NCBI RefSeq assembly: GCF_018531495.1
Contig: NZ_JAHDTI010000001.1
Coordinates: forward strand, 992,001 to 1,056,000
Direction of reading: 5' to 3'
Length of the DNA: 64,000 nucleotides
From: Nonomuraea sediminis
Lineage (GTDB): Bacteria; Actinomycetota; Actinomycetes; Streptosporangiales; Streptosporangiaceae
Shown: positions 53,297-61,066 of the stretch, piece after piece
Layout: each line of letters opens with the position of its first letter
How positions within the stretch are numbered: position 1 is the first letter of the stretch
Position numbers and translations under genes: made by a program
The notes under the pieces: model-generated
The model's input: the letters and a program-made list of their open reading frames with translations, nothing else
The model's database searches: none
What the model was told of the DNA's origin: nothing

Positions 53297-53956
53297 CTAA
53301 TGCGACAGCGTGGTCGTCATTCCGCCCCTCCCCCCGAGAGTGAGGTGATAGGGGCAGAGTTCGCCGTGGCAGGGGCGATTCGTGAGGCGCCGGTAGATCA
53401 GCCAGAGTACGATCGCCGCCAGAAGGTGGGCGGGCACCTCGACCAGGAGTTTGAACACGCCCATGGCCACCGCCTGGCCCTCGTGGTACAGCCGCAACTG
53501 GTTCGTGAGCAGTGATGCTTCCAAGGCGAACCAGATCGAGTTGACGATCGTGAAAGCCCGCAGGCGGACCGGGCACCGTCGCCAGGCGAGGCCCCGGCCG
53601 GTGATCAGCCCGGCCACCAGCCCGGCCGGGGGGAGCCTGAGCAGCATCAGGATCGGCGTCGCCACGGCGATCACGGTGCGGGCGACGATCAGCGGCAGGA
53701 AGTAGTCGGCCGCTTCCCCGGACAGCGTGGCCAGGGCTCCCGCGAGGGCGGCGAGGGAGAAGCCGCCGAGTGCCGGCCAGATACTGCGGGCCTGCCTGAG
53801 CCGGTAGAGGGCGACCAGCGCCGCCAGGAAGAGGGCGATGCACAGCGAGAGCAGCAGCTTGCCGGTCGTCGCGTACGACACGGTGAAACCCAGCGCCGGT
53901 GCCGCCGTCTCCGCCGTGTGGAGCCCTGCCTTGCGCAGCATGTCGGGGTGGTTCAT
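53297..53956 (-). CDS. Integral membrane protein of unknown function
   Basis: This is a 219-residue protein with about six hydrophobic helices, starting near TTGKLLLSLCIALFLAALVA and ending with AHLLAAIVLWLIYRRL, followed by a Cys/His-containing tail (CHGELCPYH). GGATGGGAAT precedes the ATG. It may share a transcript with the alkylsulfatase gene upstream, which ends 51 bases before its start. No family is recognised. Confidence 0.65.
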   Translation of the reverse strand: MNHPDMLRKAGLHTAETAAPALGFTVSYATTGKLLLSLCIALFLAALVALYRLRQARSIWPALGGFSLAALAGALATLSGEAADYFLPLIVARTVIAVATPILMLLRLPPAGLVAGLITGRGLAWRRCPVRLRAFTIVNSIWFALEASLLTNQLRLYHEGQAVAMGVFKLLVEVPAHLLAAIVLWLIYRRLTNRPCHGELCPYHLTLGGRGGMTTTLSH

Positions 53957-54007
53957 CGGATTCCCATCCAGGTCCGGCCTCCTTCGAAACTCGCCATCGC
54001 GGTCGAG

Positions 54008-55249
54008 TCACTCCGAACGCTTGCGTGATTCGTTGGCGGCCCAGGTGAACACGCCCTTGGCCATCAAAGAGGCCTCGGACCGCGCACGCGCCGCGAACAC
54101 CTCGGCCCGGATCCGGTGCAGGCCGGCGTCATCGGGGGCGGCCTGGACGGCCATCTCGGCCAGGTGCCCGGCGAGCCGCCGGTCTCCCGCCTCGAGCGCG
54201 CGCAGTGCCGCCTCGCCCACCTTCCCCGCGCCGCCGGCCAGTTCGGCCACCGCGCCGGCCAGCACGGCGTCCGGGGCAGGCTTGAGGTTGGCCGGGTTGC
54301 CGTCATACCAGCCGCCGTACAGCCGCCAGATGTTGCGCACGATGAACTCGGGCTCGTCGTAGTGCGGTCGCAGGTACGGCCGGCCGGCCAGGTGGGCCGG
54401 CGGCTTGACCTCCTGGACGACGGCGTCGAGCCTGGCCCCCTCGTTGAGCATGGCGAGCGTCTGCTCGATCAGGCTCTCCAGCCATTCGGCCGTCTCGATC
54501 AGCGCCTGCTCGATCCGGTCGGCGCCGAAGACGGGCGCGCCATGGCTGGGAAGCATGATCTCGGCGTTCAGCGCCGCCATCCTGCGCAGCGCGATCGCCC
54601 ACTCGCGCGGGTAACGCTGCACCTTCTGCGGATTGCCGCAATTGGGGGTGAGCCAGATGAACAGGTCGCCGGGCAGCAGCACCCGCTGCTCAGGCACGAA
54701 TCCGATGCTGGCGTCGTCGGTCTCGCCCTTGCCGTGGAAGAGCTCGAAGGGTCCGGCGGTCAGCGTGGAGCGGTATTCCACGTCCGGGTAACGGAACTCC
54801 GACGGCCAGCTGAGCTCATCCAGCTGGAACTGCCTGCGGTTGATCACCGCGTTGTAGCCGCGAGTCATCAGATAGCGGTCGAACCGCGCGGCCACGGCCT
54901 CGTGAGCGGCCACCACCGGCCGGGGGCGTCCGGCCGCGTCGGCCTCGGCGTCGAACGGGCCCACACCGGAGACGTGGTCGATGTGCCCGTGGGAGTAGAC
55001 CACGGTCGTCACCGGATCGGCCGTCCACTTCCGTACATCCTGGTGAAGTCTCACCGTGTCGAAGTGGTTGCCCGTGTCGAACAGGGCCGCCTCGCCCTCG
55101 CCCCTGACGACGATCGTGTGGCCGAACCCGGTGCGGAAGCCCACGCCGTCCGCCACCTCGATGACGCCGCTCCCGGGCAATCCGACCTGCACGATGCTGT
55201 CGGTGACCGCCCCGGACCATACCTGGTCGGCGTATTTCACGATGTCCAT
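54008..55249 (-). CDS. MBL-fold alkylsulfatase-like hydrolase
   Basis: This is a 413-residue metallo-beta-lactamase-fold enzyme. The metal motif is HGHIDH (H87, H89, D91, H92) with further ligands in LLPGDLF and LPSHGAP. The C-terminal part holds the alkylsulfatase dimerisation signature NIWRLYGGWYDGNPANL. It is shorter than SdsA1-type enzymes (about 650 aa), lacking the SCP2-like tail, and has no signal peptide. It probably hydrolyses an alkyl sulfate or similar ester. The divergent PucR-type regulator at 55371 and the palindrome between them suggest inducible control. Confidence 0.87.
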   Translation of the reverse strand: MDIVKYADQVWSGAVTDSIVQVGLPGSGVIEVADGVGFRTGFGHTIVVRGEGEAALFDTGNHFDTVRLHQDVRKWTADPVTTVVYSHGHIDHVSGVGPFDAEADAAGRPRPVVAAHEAVAARFDRYLMTRGYNAVINRRQFQLDELSWPSEFRYPDVEYRSTLTAGPFELFHGKGETDDASIGFVPEQRVLLPGDLFIWLTPNCGNPQKVQRYPREWAIALRRMAALNAEIMLPSHGAPVFGADRIEQALIETAEWLESLIEQTLAMLNEGARLDAVVQEVKPPAHLAGRPYLRPHYDEPEFIVRNIWRLYGGWYDGNPANLKPAPDAVLAGAVAELAGGAGKVGEAALRALEAGDRRLAGHLAEMAVQAAPDDAGLHRIRAEVFAARARSEASLMAKGVFTWAANESRKRSE

Positions 55250-55345
55250 CGGACGGCTCCTTCGTCGAGATCCGCGGGTGAGCCCACTGTGGCCGGCCAG
55301 ATCAGGTGCACACAATCACCTCTGATCCCACCGCCGGCCCTCGCG

Positions 55346-55365
55346 GATTGTGAGATGTCACAATC
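55346..55365. promoter_or_regulatory. 8-4-8 perfect inverted repeat, candidate operator
   Basis: GATTGTGA-GATG-TCACAATC is a perfect inverted repeat that ends 5 bases before the regulator ATG at 55371. A further half-site, CACAATCAC, lies near 55311-55319 towards the alkylsulfatase gene. The placement fits autoregulation together with control of the divergent gene. Confidence 0.6.
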
Positions 55366-55370
55366 ACGAG

Positions 55371-56537
55371 ATGGACGACGACCCGGCGCTCAGCGCCGCC
55401 AGGATCGCGGCCCGCTGCGAACCCGGAGTGAACCGGCTGACCCGGCAGATCGTCGCGGAGCAGGCGACCGCCATCCCCGGCCTCGCGATCCTGCCTGCGA
55501 GGCTGCGGGATGTGGAGATGGCGGCCAGCATCCGGCATGGGCTCCGCCTGTTCCTGCGCTTCGCCCAGGGCGGCGCCGCTGCCGATCGCGACCTGCGGCT
55601 GTTCCGCGAGCGGGCGGCGCAGCGGATGACCGAGGGCGTGCCGCTCGCCACCTTGCTCAGCGCCTACCTGCTGGCCTACCGGTCGATGTGGCGCACGCTG
55701 TGCGCGGCGGCGCTGCCCGGCGAGGAGTACGGCCTGCGCCTGCTCGGCGAGCTGATGTTCCAGACGCTCGAGCGGGTCACGAACGCGGTCAGCGAGGCCT
55801 ATCTCGGCCAGGCCGCACTGGCTGAACGCGGCGAGGCGCTGCGGGCGGTGGCCAGGACCCTGCTGAGCGGTCAGTCCGCCGACGACGTGGCGGCCAGGCA
55901 CGGGGTGCCCCTCGAACCCGGATATCGCGTGCTGCATCTGGCGATCGGCCCGGACGGGCTCTCTCCCGTGGAGGTACGGCGCCGCCTGCACACCGCCCAG
56001 GCGGAGCTCGACCGCCACGCCGGAGAACCGGTCATGACCTGGTTCGGCCCGGAGGGCGGCCACGCCCTGCTGCCCCTGCGGCTACCCCCTCCCAACGACC
56101 GGCTGCCCCGCCATCTCGCTGAGGCCGATGTCTGCGTCCACATCGGCCTGAGTGTCGCCGAGCGGCGCGAAGACGTCGCGGCCGCGGCCGGGCAGGCCAC
56201 CAGGATCGCCGAGGTCGCCAGGGCGGCCGGCCGTCCCGAGGGCCTCTACGAGCTGAGCGACGTCCTGCTGGACTATCATCTGAGCGCGCCGGGCGCGAGC
56301 GGCGCGGAGCTGGCCGGGCTCCTGGACGTGCTCGACCCGTCGTTGCTGGAGACGTTGGAGGCCTACTTCGCCGCCGACTTCGATCGCCGCGCCACCGCGC
56401 GGGCGCTGAACGTGCACCCCAACACCGTCGACAACCGGCTGGCCAGGGCGAGTGCCCTGCTCGGCGCCGACCTGCGCGCCTCCCACGGCATTCTCCTGGT
56501 CGGCACCGCACTCACCACCCGCCGCCTCGCCGGCTGA
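55371..56537 (+). CDS. PucR/CdaR-like helix-turn-helix regulator
   Basis: This is a 388-residue regulator with an N-terminal helical RsbRD-like sensor domain (about 20-165), a GGDEF-like middle, and a C-terminal PucR helix-turn-helix (FDRRATARALNVHPNTVDNRLARA). It is divergent from the MBL alkylsulfatase and lies beside a perfect palindrome, so it most likely controls that gene in response to substrate. ATG 55371 is chosen because a longer frame would place the palindrome inside the coding region. Confidence 0.83.
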   Translation: MDDDPALSAARIAARCEPGVNRLTRQIVAEQATAIPGLAILPARLRDVEMAASIRHGLRLFLRFAQGGAAADRDLRLFRERAAQRMTEGVPLATLLSAYLLAYRSMWRTLCAAALPGEEYGLRLLGELMFQTLERVTNAVSEAYLGQAALAERGEALRAVARTLLSGQSADDVAARHGVPLEPGYRVLHLAIGPDGLSPVEVRRRLHTAQAELDRHAGEPVMTWFGPEGGHALLPLRLPPPNDRLPRHLAEADVCVHIGLSVAERREDVAAAAGQATRIAEVARAAGRPEGLYELSDVLLDYHLSAPGASGAELAGLLDVLDPSLLETLEAYFAADFDRRATARALNVHPNTVDNRLARASALLGADLRASHGILLVGTALTTRRLAG

Positions 56538-56619
56538 CTCGTCAGGTGGCGAGCACGCTTGGGGAGGCCGTCCCTTTATTGAGTGGGCACGTGCAGCGTC
56601 GTCCTGCGAGTATCGGCGG

Positions 56620-57405
56620 ATGCTCACACTCGCTGATGATCTTGGACATCTTTCCTACGTCGTCGCCGGCGACGGACCGCCCGTCGTACTCGTGCACGCA
56701 GGCGTCGCCGACCACCGTATGTGGGACGCGGTCGTGCCCGACCTGGCAGAACGGCACACCGTCATTCGGTATGACCTGCGCGGCTTCGGGCAATCCGCAC
56801 CACCGACCGGCCCGTTCAGCGAGACTGACGATCTACGCCGTCTGCTGGACCACCTCGGCTACGAACGTGTCCGGCTCGTGGGCTCGTCCTGGGGCGGCCG
56901 CGTGGCCGTGGACTTCAGCCTCACCCACCCGGGCCGGGTGCACTCTCTTGCGCTGCTCGCCCCGCCATGGCCGGGATACCACTGGTCCGCGGAAATGGTC
57001 GCGTACGACGAGGCGGAAACGGCGGCCCTGGCCTCGGGCGACGTGGACGCCGCCGTCCGCATCAACCTGGACATGTGGCTGCGCGGGCCGGCTCGAAGGT
57101 GGGAGGACGTCGCCGCTGGGCTGGCCGACCGACTCCGCGGCCCGATGCGAACGTCGCTGGTGAACCAGGGCATCGTCGCGGAGTATTCCCAGGGCGCCGC
57201 GGCGGGCGACATCGCCGCCATCTCCGTCCCCACACTGGTCGGAATCGGCAAGCTCGACGTCGCCGACTTCCAGGACATCGGACGGCGCTACGCCTCCGAG
57301 ATCCCCGATGCCACCCTGGTCGAGTTCGCCACCGCTGCTCACCTCATCGCAATGGACGCGCCCGCCGAACTCACCGCGCTACTCGGCCCGTTTCTCGCCC
57401 GCTAG
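56620..57405 (+). CDS. Alpha/beta hydrolase
   Basis: This is a 261-residue alpha/beta-hydrolase. The oxyanion HAGVADHRMWD, the nucleophile elbow GSSWGGR, an Asp in GKLDVADF and the catalytic His in TAAHLIAMD make up an intact triad. It resembles the 3-oxoadipate enol-lactonase/haloperoxidase-like branch, but the substrate is unknown. Codons are more mixed than in neighbours. CGGCGG precedes the ATG. Confidence 0.85.
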   Translation: MLTLADDLGHLSYVVAGDGPPVVLVHAGVADHRMWDAVVPDLAERHTVIRYDLRGFGQSAPPTGPFSETDDLRRLLDHLGYERVRLVGSSWGGRVAVDFSLTHPGRVHSLALLAPPWPGYHWSAEMVAYDEAETAALASGDVDAAVRINLDMWLRGPARRWEDVAAGLADRLRGPMRTSLVNQGIVAEYSQGAAAGDIAAISVPTLVGIGKLDVADFQDIGRRYASEIPDATLVEFATAAHLIAMDAPAELTALLGPFLAR

Positions 57406-57423
57406 TGCTGTGACCTGAGCCGC

Positions 57424-58160
57424 TTCGGCAACGGGCCGCCCTCCCGGTCAGTCGGATCGAACGTCACCGCCCACCCGACGCCCTCGTGGCTCCCTGCCGA
57501 GCCCGGGGGCGTCCGCGTCCTCCCCACGAACGAGGTGACCCGCCGCAAGCCCAGGACCACGCGCGGCGGGAAGCCGGTGGCGGTCATCGCCGACATCGAC
57601 GGGGTGATCGTCCACGACCTCGCCACGGGCAGGAAAGTCGACCAGGCCCCGATCCGGGTCTACGCCAGGGCCCGCATGTCGGCGGACGGTCCGGTCGTGG
57701 CCGCCATCTCGCGGGAAGGCGAGGCCATGCTCTGGGATCTGTCCGGGAAGGGCGGACTCAGGACACTGGAGGAGAGCGAGTACGTCGACGCTGTCGCCGT
57801 CGGCCGCGGCCTGGCGGCCACCGCTTCGGGCGATCGGATCCAGCTGTCGGACCCGGCCACCGGTGAGCGGTACGGCAAGCCGATCACGAGCCCGACCGAG
57901 GTGGACGCCATGGCCATCGGCCAGGTCGGCGACAGGACCATCCTGTTCACCAGGGGCCGCTACCAGCCCGAGTACGGCTACGTCCGCCTGTGGGACGTGG
58001 CCACCGGCAAGCCGTACGGCAAGGCGCTGGCCCTCAGGACCACCGCGATGGCGCTCGCGCGGGTGAAGTCCACGGCGTCTCGGTGGTGACCGCGAAGGGC
58101 CGGCCGATCGTCGTCTCCGCCGGCGCGGACGGCAGCGTGCGCTCCTGGGACCTGTCCTGA
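57424..58160 (+). pseudogene. WD40-repeat protein remnant, truncated and frameshifted
   Basis: The frame encodes WD40-type blades (EGEAMLWDLSG, DRIQLSDPATGERYG, YVRLWDVATGKPYG) without a start codon or N-terminal part. Near 58060 the frame is lost and the last blade (VVSAGADGSVRSWDLS) continues in another frame to a TGA at 58160. The parent was probably a long WD40 protein such as those with AAA/STAND domains. A frame stop at 57403 marks the left limit. Confidence 0.75.
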
Positions 58161-58315
58161 CCACCCGCACTCGCCCGGACCCGCTGTTCAGCTGAGGATG
58201 GCCACCTGACGAAAGTCAGGGTGCGAGCTAGACGATAGTGCGCTGTGCCGTACCTGTGTGGACTTCTACCGTTTGGCTCCCGGTAAGCGGAGACCTCGGA
58301 AGGAACCCACTGAAG

Positions 58316-59818
58316 ATGCGGAAGGTTGCGGCGATGGCCAGCCTGGCTGGTGTGCTGCTGGCGACGGGGATGACGGCGGCGCAGGCTTCGGCGGCGACGC
58401 CGCGGACCAGGGACCTGAGTCCGAGCGTGATCGACGGCTACCTGCGTGACTATGTCGAACGGACCCATCTGCCCGGCGCCATGATCGCCGTCACCAAGGG
58501 CGACCAAGTCGTTCATGTCGCGGGTTATGGCCACACGGCCGGCGGTGAGACGATCACGAAGGGCACTCCGATGCCGCTCGCCTCGCTCTCCAAGTCGTTC
58601 ACGGCCGTCGCGGTGCTTCGTCTCGCCGATCAGCGCAAGATCAGCTTGGATGCTCCCGTACGGACCTATCTCCCCGAATTCACCATGGCCGACCCGCGCG
58701 CCGCGAAGATCACCGTGCGCCAGTTGCTCCAGCAGACCTCGGGGATGAGCGACCAGAGCTTCCCGGAGTTGACGCTCCCCGCACCGGACACGCTCAAGGA
58801 CGCCGTCGGGATGCTGCGAACCGCCCGGCTGTCCACCGAGCCCGGCACCAGGATGGCCTACCACAACCCCAACTACGCCGTCGCGGCGCGACTCGTCGAG
58901 GTGGTGGCAGGAGTGCCGTTCGCCGACTACATGGCCGCCGCCGTGTTCCGGCCGCTCGGCATGACGCACACCACGACCGTGAACACCACCGGGGATCTCC
59001 CCGGCCAGGGTGCGGGTTACATCCGAGCCTACGGCCAGGTCATCGAGCGCCCCCATCCGAAATGGTTCCTCAATGGCTCCTTCGGAGTTGTCAGCACCGC
59101 CGAGGATCTGGCCAAATGGCTGATCGCACAGAACGGCGCCGGCCGTACCCTGCCCGAAAAGATCTTGAAGACCGCCCAGACCCCGTCCGGCGTGGCCGGC
59201 AGCGGGTACGGCATGGGCTGGTACGCGGGGAAGACCGAGGGCGGGGCGCCCCAGCTTCAGCACACCGGCTGGCTGCTCACCCACAACTCCGCGCAGACAC
59301 TCCTGCCCGAGAGCAAGTACGGCATCGCCGTCGTCACCAACACAGGGATGATCTCCGGCGACGACGCGCTCCTCATCACCAACGGCCTGATCGACATCGT
59401 TGAGGGCCGCCCCGACGCGGGAGCGGCGCCCTTCACCATGACCGCGGACCTCTGGCTGGCCGGCCTGACCGTGCTCAACCTCGGACTCGGTGTCCTGGGG
59501 GTCTGCCGTGCCCGCCGTTGGGCCCGCCGACGCGAGGGCCGCGCTGCCTGGCGGGTGATCGTGAGGCTGATTCCGTACGCGGTGCCGATCGTGTTCTTTT
59601 TCGGCCTCGCGGACCTGAGCGAGCTCGTGATGCACAGGGTGGGCACGCTGGAGCTGATCACCTACGTGTGGCTCGCGCTGTATGTCTGGGCTGCCACAGG
59701 CGCGCTCGCCGCTGCCGTCGTCGTGGTCTCTCGTTTCATCCACGTCGTTCGAGGCCTCTCGTGGACGCACCGGCGGGTCACATCCGGACCGGGGGAAACG
59801 ATCACGTCCCGCGCGTGA
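58316..59818 (+). CDS. Membrane-bound beta-lactamase-family serine hydrolase
   Basis: This is a 500-residue exported protein. A signal peptide (about 1-27) is followed by a class C-like hydrolase domain with S90-LSK93 (LASLSKSF), Y-x-N (AYHNPNY) and HTG (LQHTGW), all intact. Three or four membrane helices close the C-terminus (about 385-480), so the catalytic part faces outward. It may be a DD-peptidase or esterase. The ATG at 58316 gives a clean signal peptide; an AAGGA lies 14 bases ahead. Confidence 0.87.
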   Translation: MRKVAAMASLAGVLLATGMTAAQASAATPRTRDLSPSVIDGYLRDYVERTHLPGAMIAVTKGDQVVHVAGYGHTAGGETITKGTPMPLASLSKSFTAVAVLRLADQRKISLDAPVRTYLPEFTMADPRAAKITVRQLLQQTSGMSDQSFPELTLPAPDTLKDAVGMLRTARLSTEPGTRMAYHNPNYAVAARLVEVVAGVPFADYMAAAVFRPLGMTHTTTVNTTGDLPGQGAGYIRAYGQVIERPHPKWFLNGSFGVVSTAEDLAKWLIAQNGAGRTLPEKILKTAQTPSGVAGSGYGMGWYAGKTEGGAPQLQHTGWLLTHNSAQTLLPESKYGIAVVTNTGMISGDDALLITNGLIDIVEGRPDAGAAPFTMTADLWLAGLTVLNLGLGVLGVCRARRWARRREGRAAWRVIVRLIPYAVPIVFFFGLADLSELVMHRVGTLELITYVWLALYVWAATGALAAAVVVVSRFIHVVRGLSWTHRRVTSGPGETITSRA

Positions 59819-59966
59819 AGGGTGCTTTCGCCCTTGAGCTCCTCAGGGTCGCCGACGCCTGCTCGCCATGACCGCGACCTGCCAGACCGGTCCGATGTCA
59901 TGCCGTGTCCGTGTTGATGCACAACGCTGCTGGTCACCGCAGTGCGCGGAGCACACACTTTCGATC

Positions 59967-60377
59967 ATGGGGACGGTTGTCGGGGACAGACGACGGGCAT
60001 GGGGGGATGGCATCCTCGTCATCCTGACCTTCGCGTGGCCTCTCGCATCGGTGTGGTTGATCCAGGCGCTCATCGCCCAAGGGCTCGGAGCAGCCCTCGG
60101 CGGACCGGTCGACGAGCGGCAGACCGCGGCCTACGTAAGGACACTTGCGATCGTCGTGGTGGCGGGGCCGGCGCTGGCGACCCTCACGGCCATCATCATC
60201 CGCCGCCGCGTGGCCGTATGGATCTATGGACTGATCGCCACGTGCTCGATCCTTGCGGTCCTGACTCTCGTCAGCATGGACGCCTACTACGCCAACCGGC
60301 ACCGACCGCCCGAGCCGCTCCCGTCCGGCTACTGCGCCGCCTACAGCGGCGGCACCAACCACTGCCCCGGAGGGTGA
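59967..60377 (+). CDS. Small membrane protein of unknown function
   Basis: This is a 136-residue protein with three hydrophobic helices (ILVILTFAWPLASVWLIQAL, TLAIVVVAGPALATLTAIII and WIYGLIATCSILAVLTLV) and a Cys-containing tail (GYCAAYSGGTNHC) that may face outward. The ATG at 59967 gives a compact membrane protein; the frame opens 33 codons earlier but that part is not protein-like. No family is recognised. Confidence 0.6.
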   Translation: MGTVVGDRRRAWGDGILVILTFAWPLASVWLIQALIAQGLGAALGGPVDERQTAAYVRTLAIVVVAGPALATLTAIIIRRRVAVWIYGLIATCSILAVLTLVSMDAYYANRHRPPEPLPSGYCAAYSGGTNHCPGG

Positions 60378-60428
60378 TCGACGACAGGACAGGGGCCCTC
60401 CGACTCGTACCGGTCGCCGAGATCCCGC

Positions 60429-60971
60429 TCAGCGGCACATCGCGTCGATGAGATCCGAGAAATGCGGGAACTCTGCTCGTGCGGCAGCCACGATCTGGGT
60501 GGGGGAACGGCGGCGGCCGGGTGCGTGTCGCTCGGCGATGGCGGTGAAGGCCTCGTTCGGCTCTACGGAGGAGTCGGGGTCGTCGAAGGCCTCGGCAGGG
60601 CCCAGACCGGCGGCGAACAGCCAGAGGAGGTCACCGAGATCGCGGGCGATCACACCACGCTCACCCTCGGACCCGATGTAGACGACGGGCTGGTCAGTGA
60701 TCGCCGCATCGGGCCGTACCAGCCAGAACCCGGTGTAGTCACCCGCCCCGGTCGTGCCGAAGAAGCGGAACTCGCTGCCGTCGACCTCTTGGTTGCCGGT
60801 CCACAGGCGGAACCACCATGCCGTCCTGCCGGGCTCCTCGAACTGCGCGTAGGGCTCGAAGTCGCAGCCGCGGGCTTCGTCGGCGTCCTCGTCCCATTCC
60901 CACTCGAAGCCGACCTCAGCCACCTCCGCCAGGGCAGCGGGCAATGCGAGATCCTCAGACGTGTTCGCCAC
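60429..60971 (-). CDS. SMI1/KNR4 (SUKH)-like protein
   Basis: This is a 180-residue acidic cytoplasmic protein. The strand pattern PVVYIGSEGERGVIARDLGD followed by LLWLFAAGLGP resembles the SUKH superfamily, whose members often act as immunity proteins against secreted toxins. No toxin gene lies nearby, so it may be an orphan immunity or housekeeping member. It starts with GTG at 60971. Confidence 0.6.
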   Translation of the reverse strand: MANTSEDLALPAALAEVAEVGFEWEWDEDADEARGCDFEPYAQFEEPGRTAWWFRLWTGNQEVDGSEFRFFGTTGAGDYTGFWLVRPDAAITDQPVVYIGSEGERGVIARDLGDLLWLFAAGLGPAEAFDDPDSSVEPNEAFTAIAERHAPGRRRSPTQIVAAARAEFPHFSDLIDAMCR

Positions 60972-61027
60972 CCCCGAAAGATTAGACGATCACTGGAGAC
61001 GTGGTGCCAACGCGTCGGCCGGGATTC

Positions 61028-61059
61028 GACCGACCTCCGCGGGATGGCGGAGGTCGGTC
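61028..61059 (-). terminator. Terminator hairpin after the YncE/phosphoesterase gene
   Basis: GACCGACCTCCG (61028-61039) pairs perfectly with CGGAGGTCGGTC (61048-61059) across an 8-base loop. It lies 7 bases beyond the stop of the leftward 61067 gene. Confidence 0.75.
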
Positions 61060-61066
61060 TTGGCGG

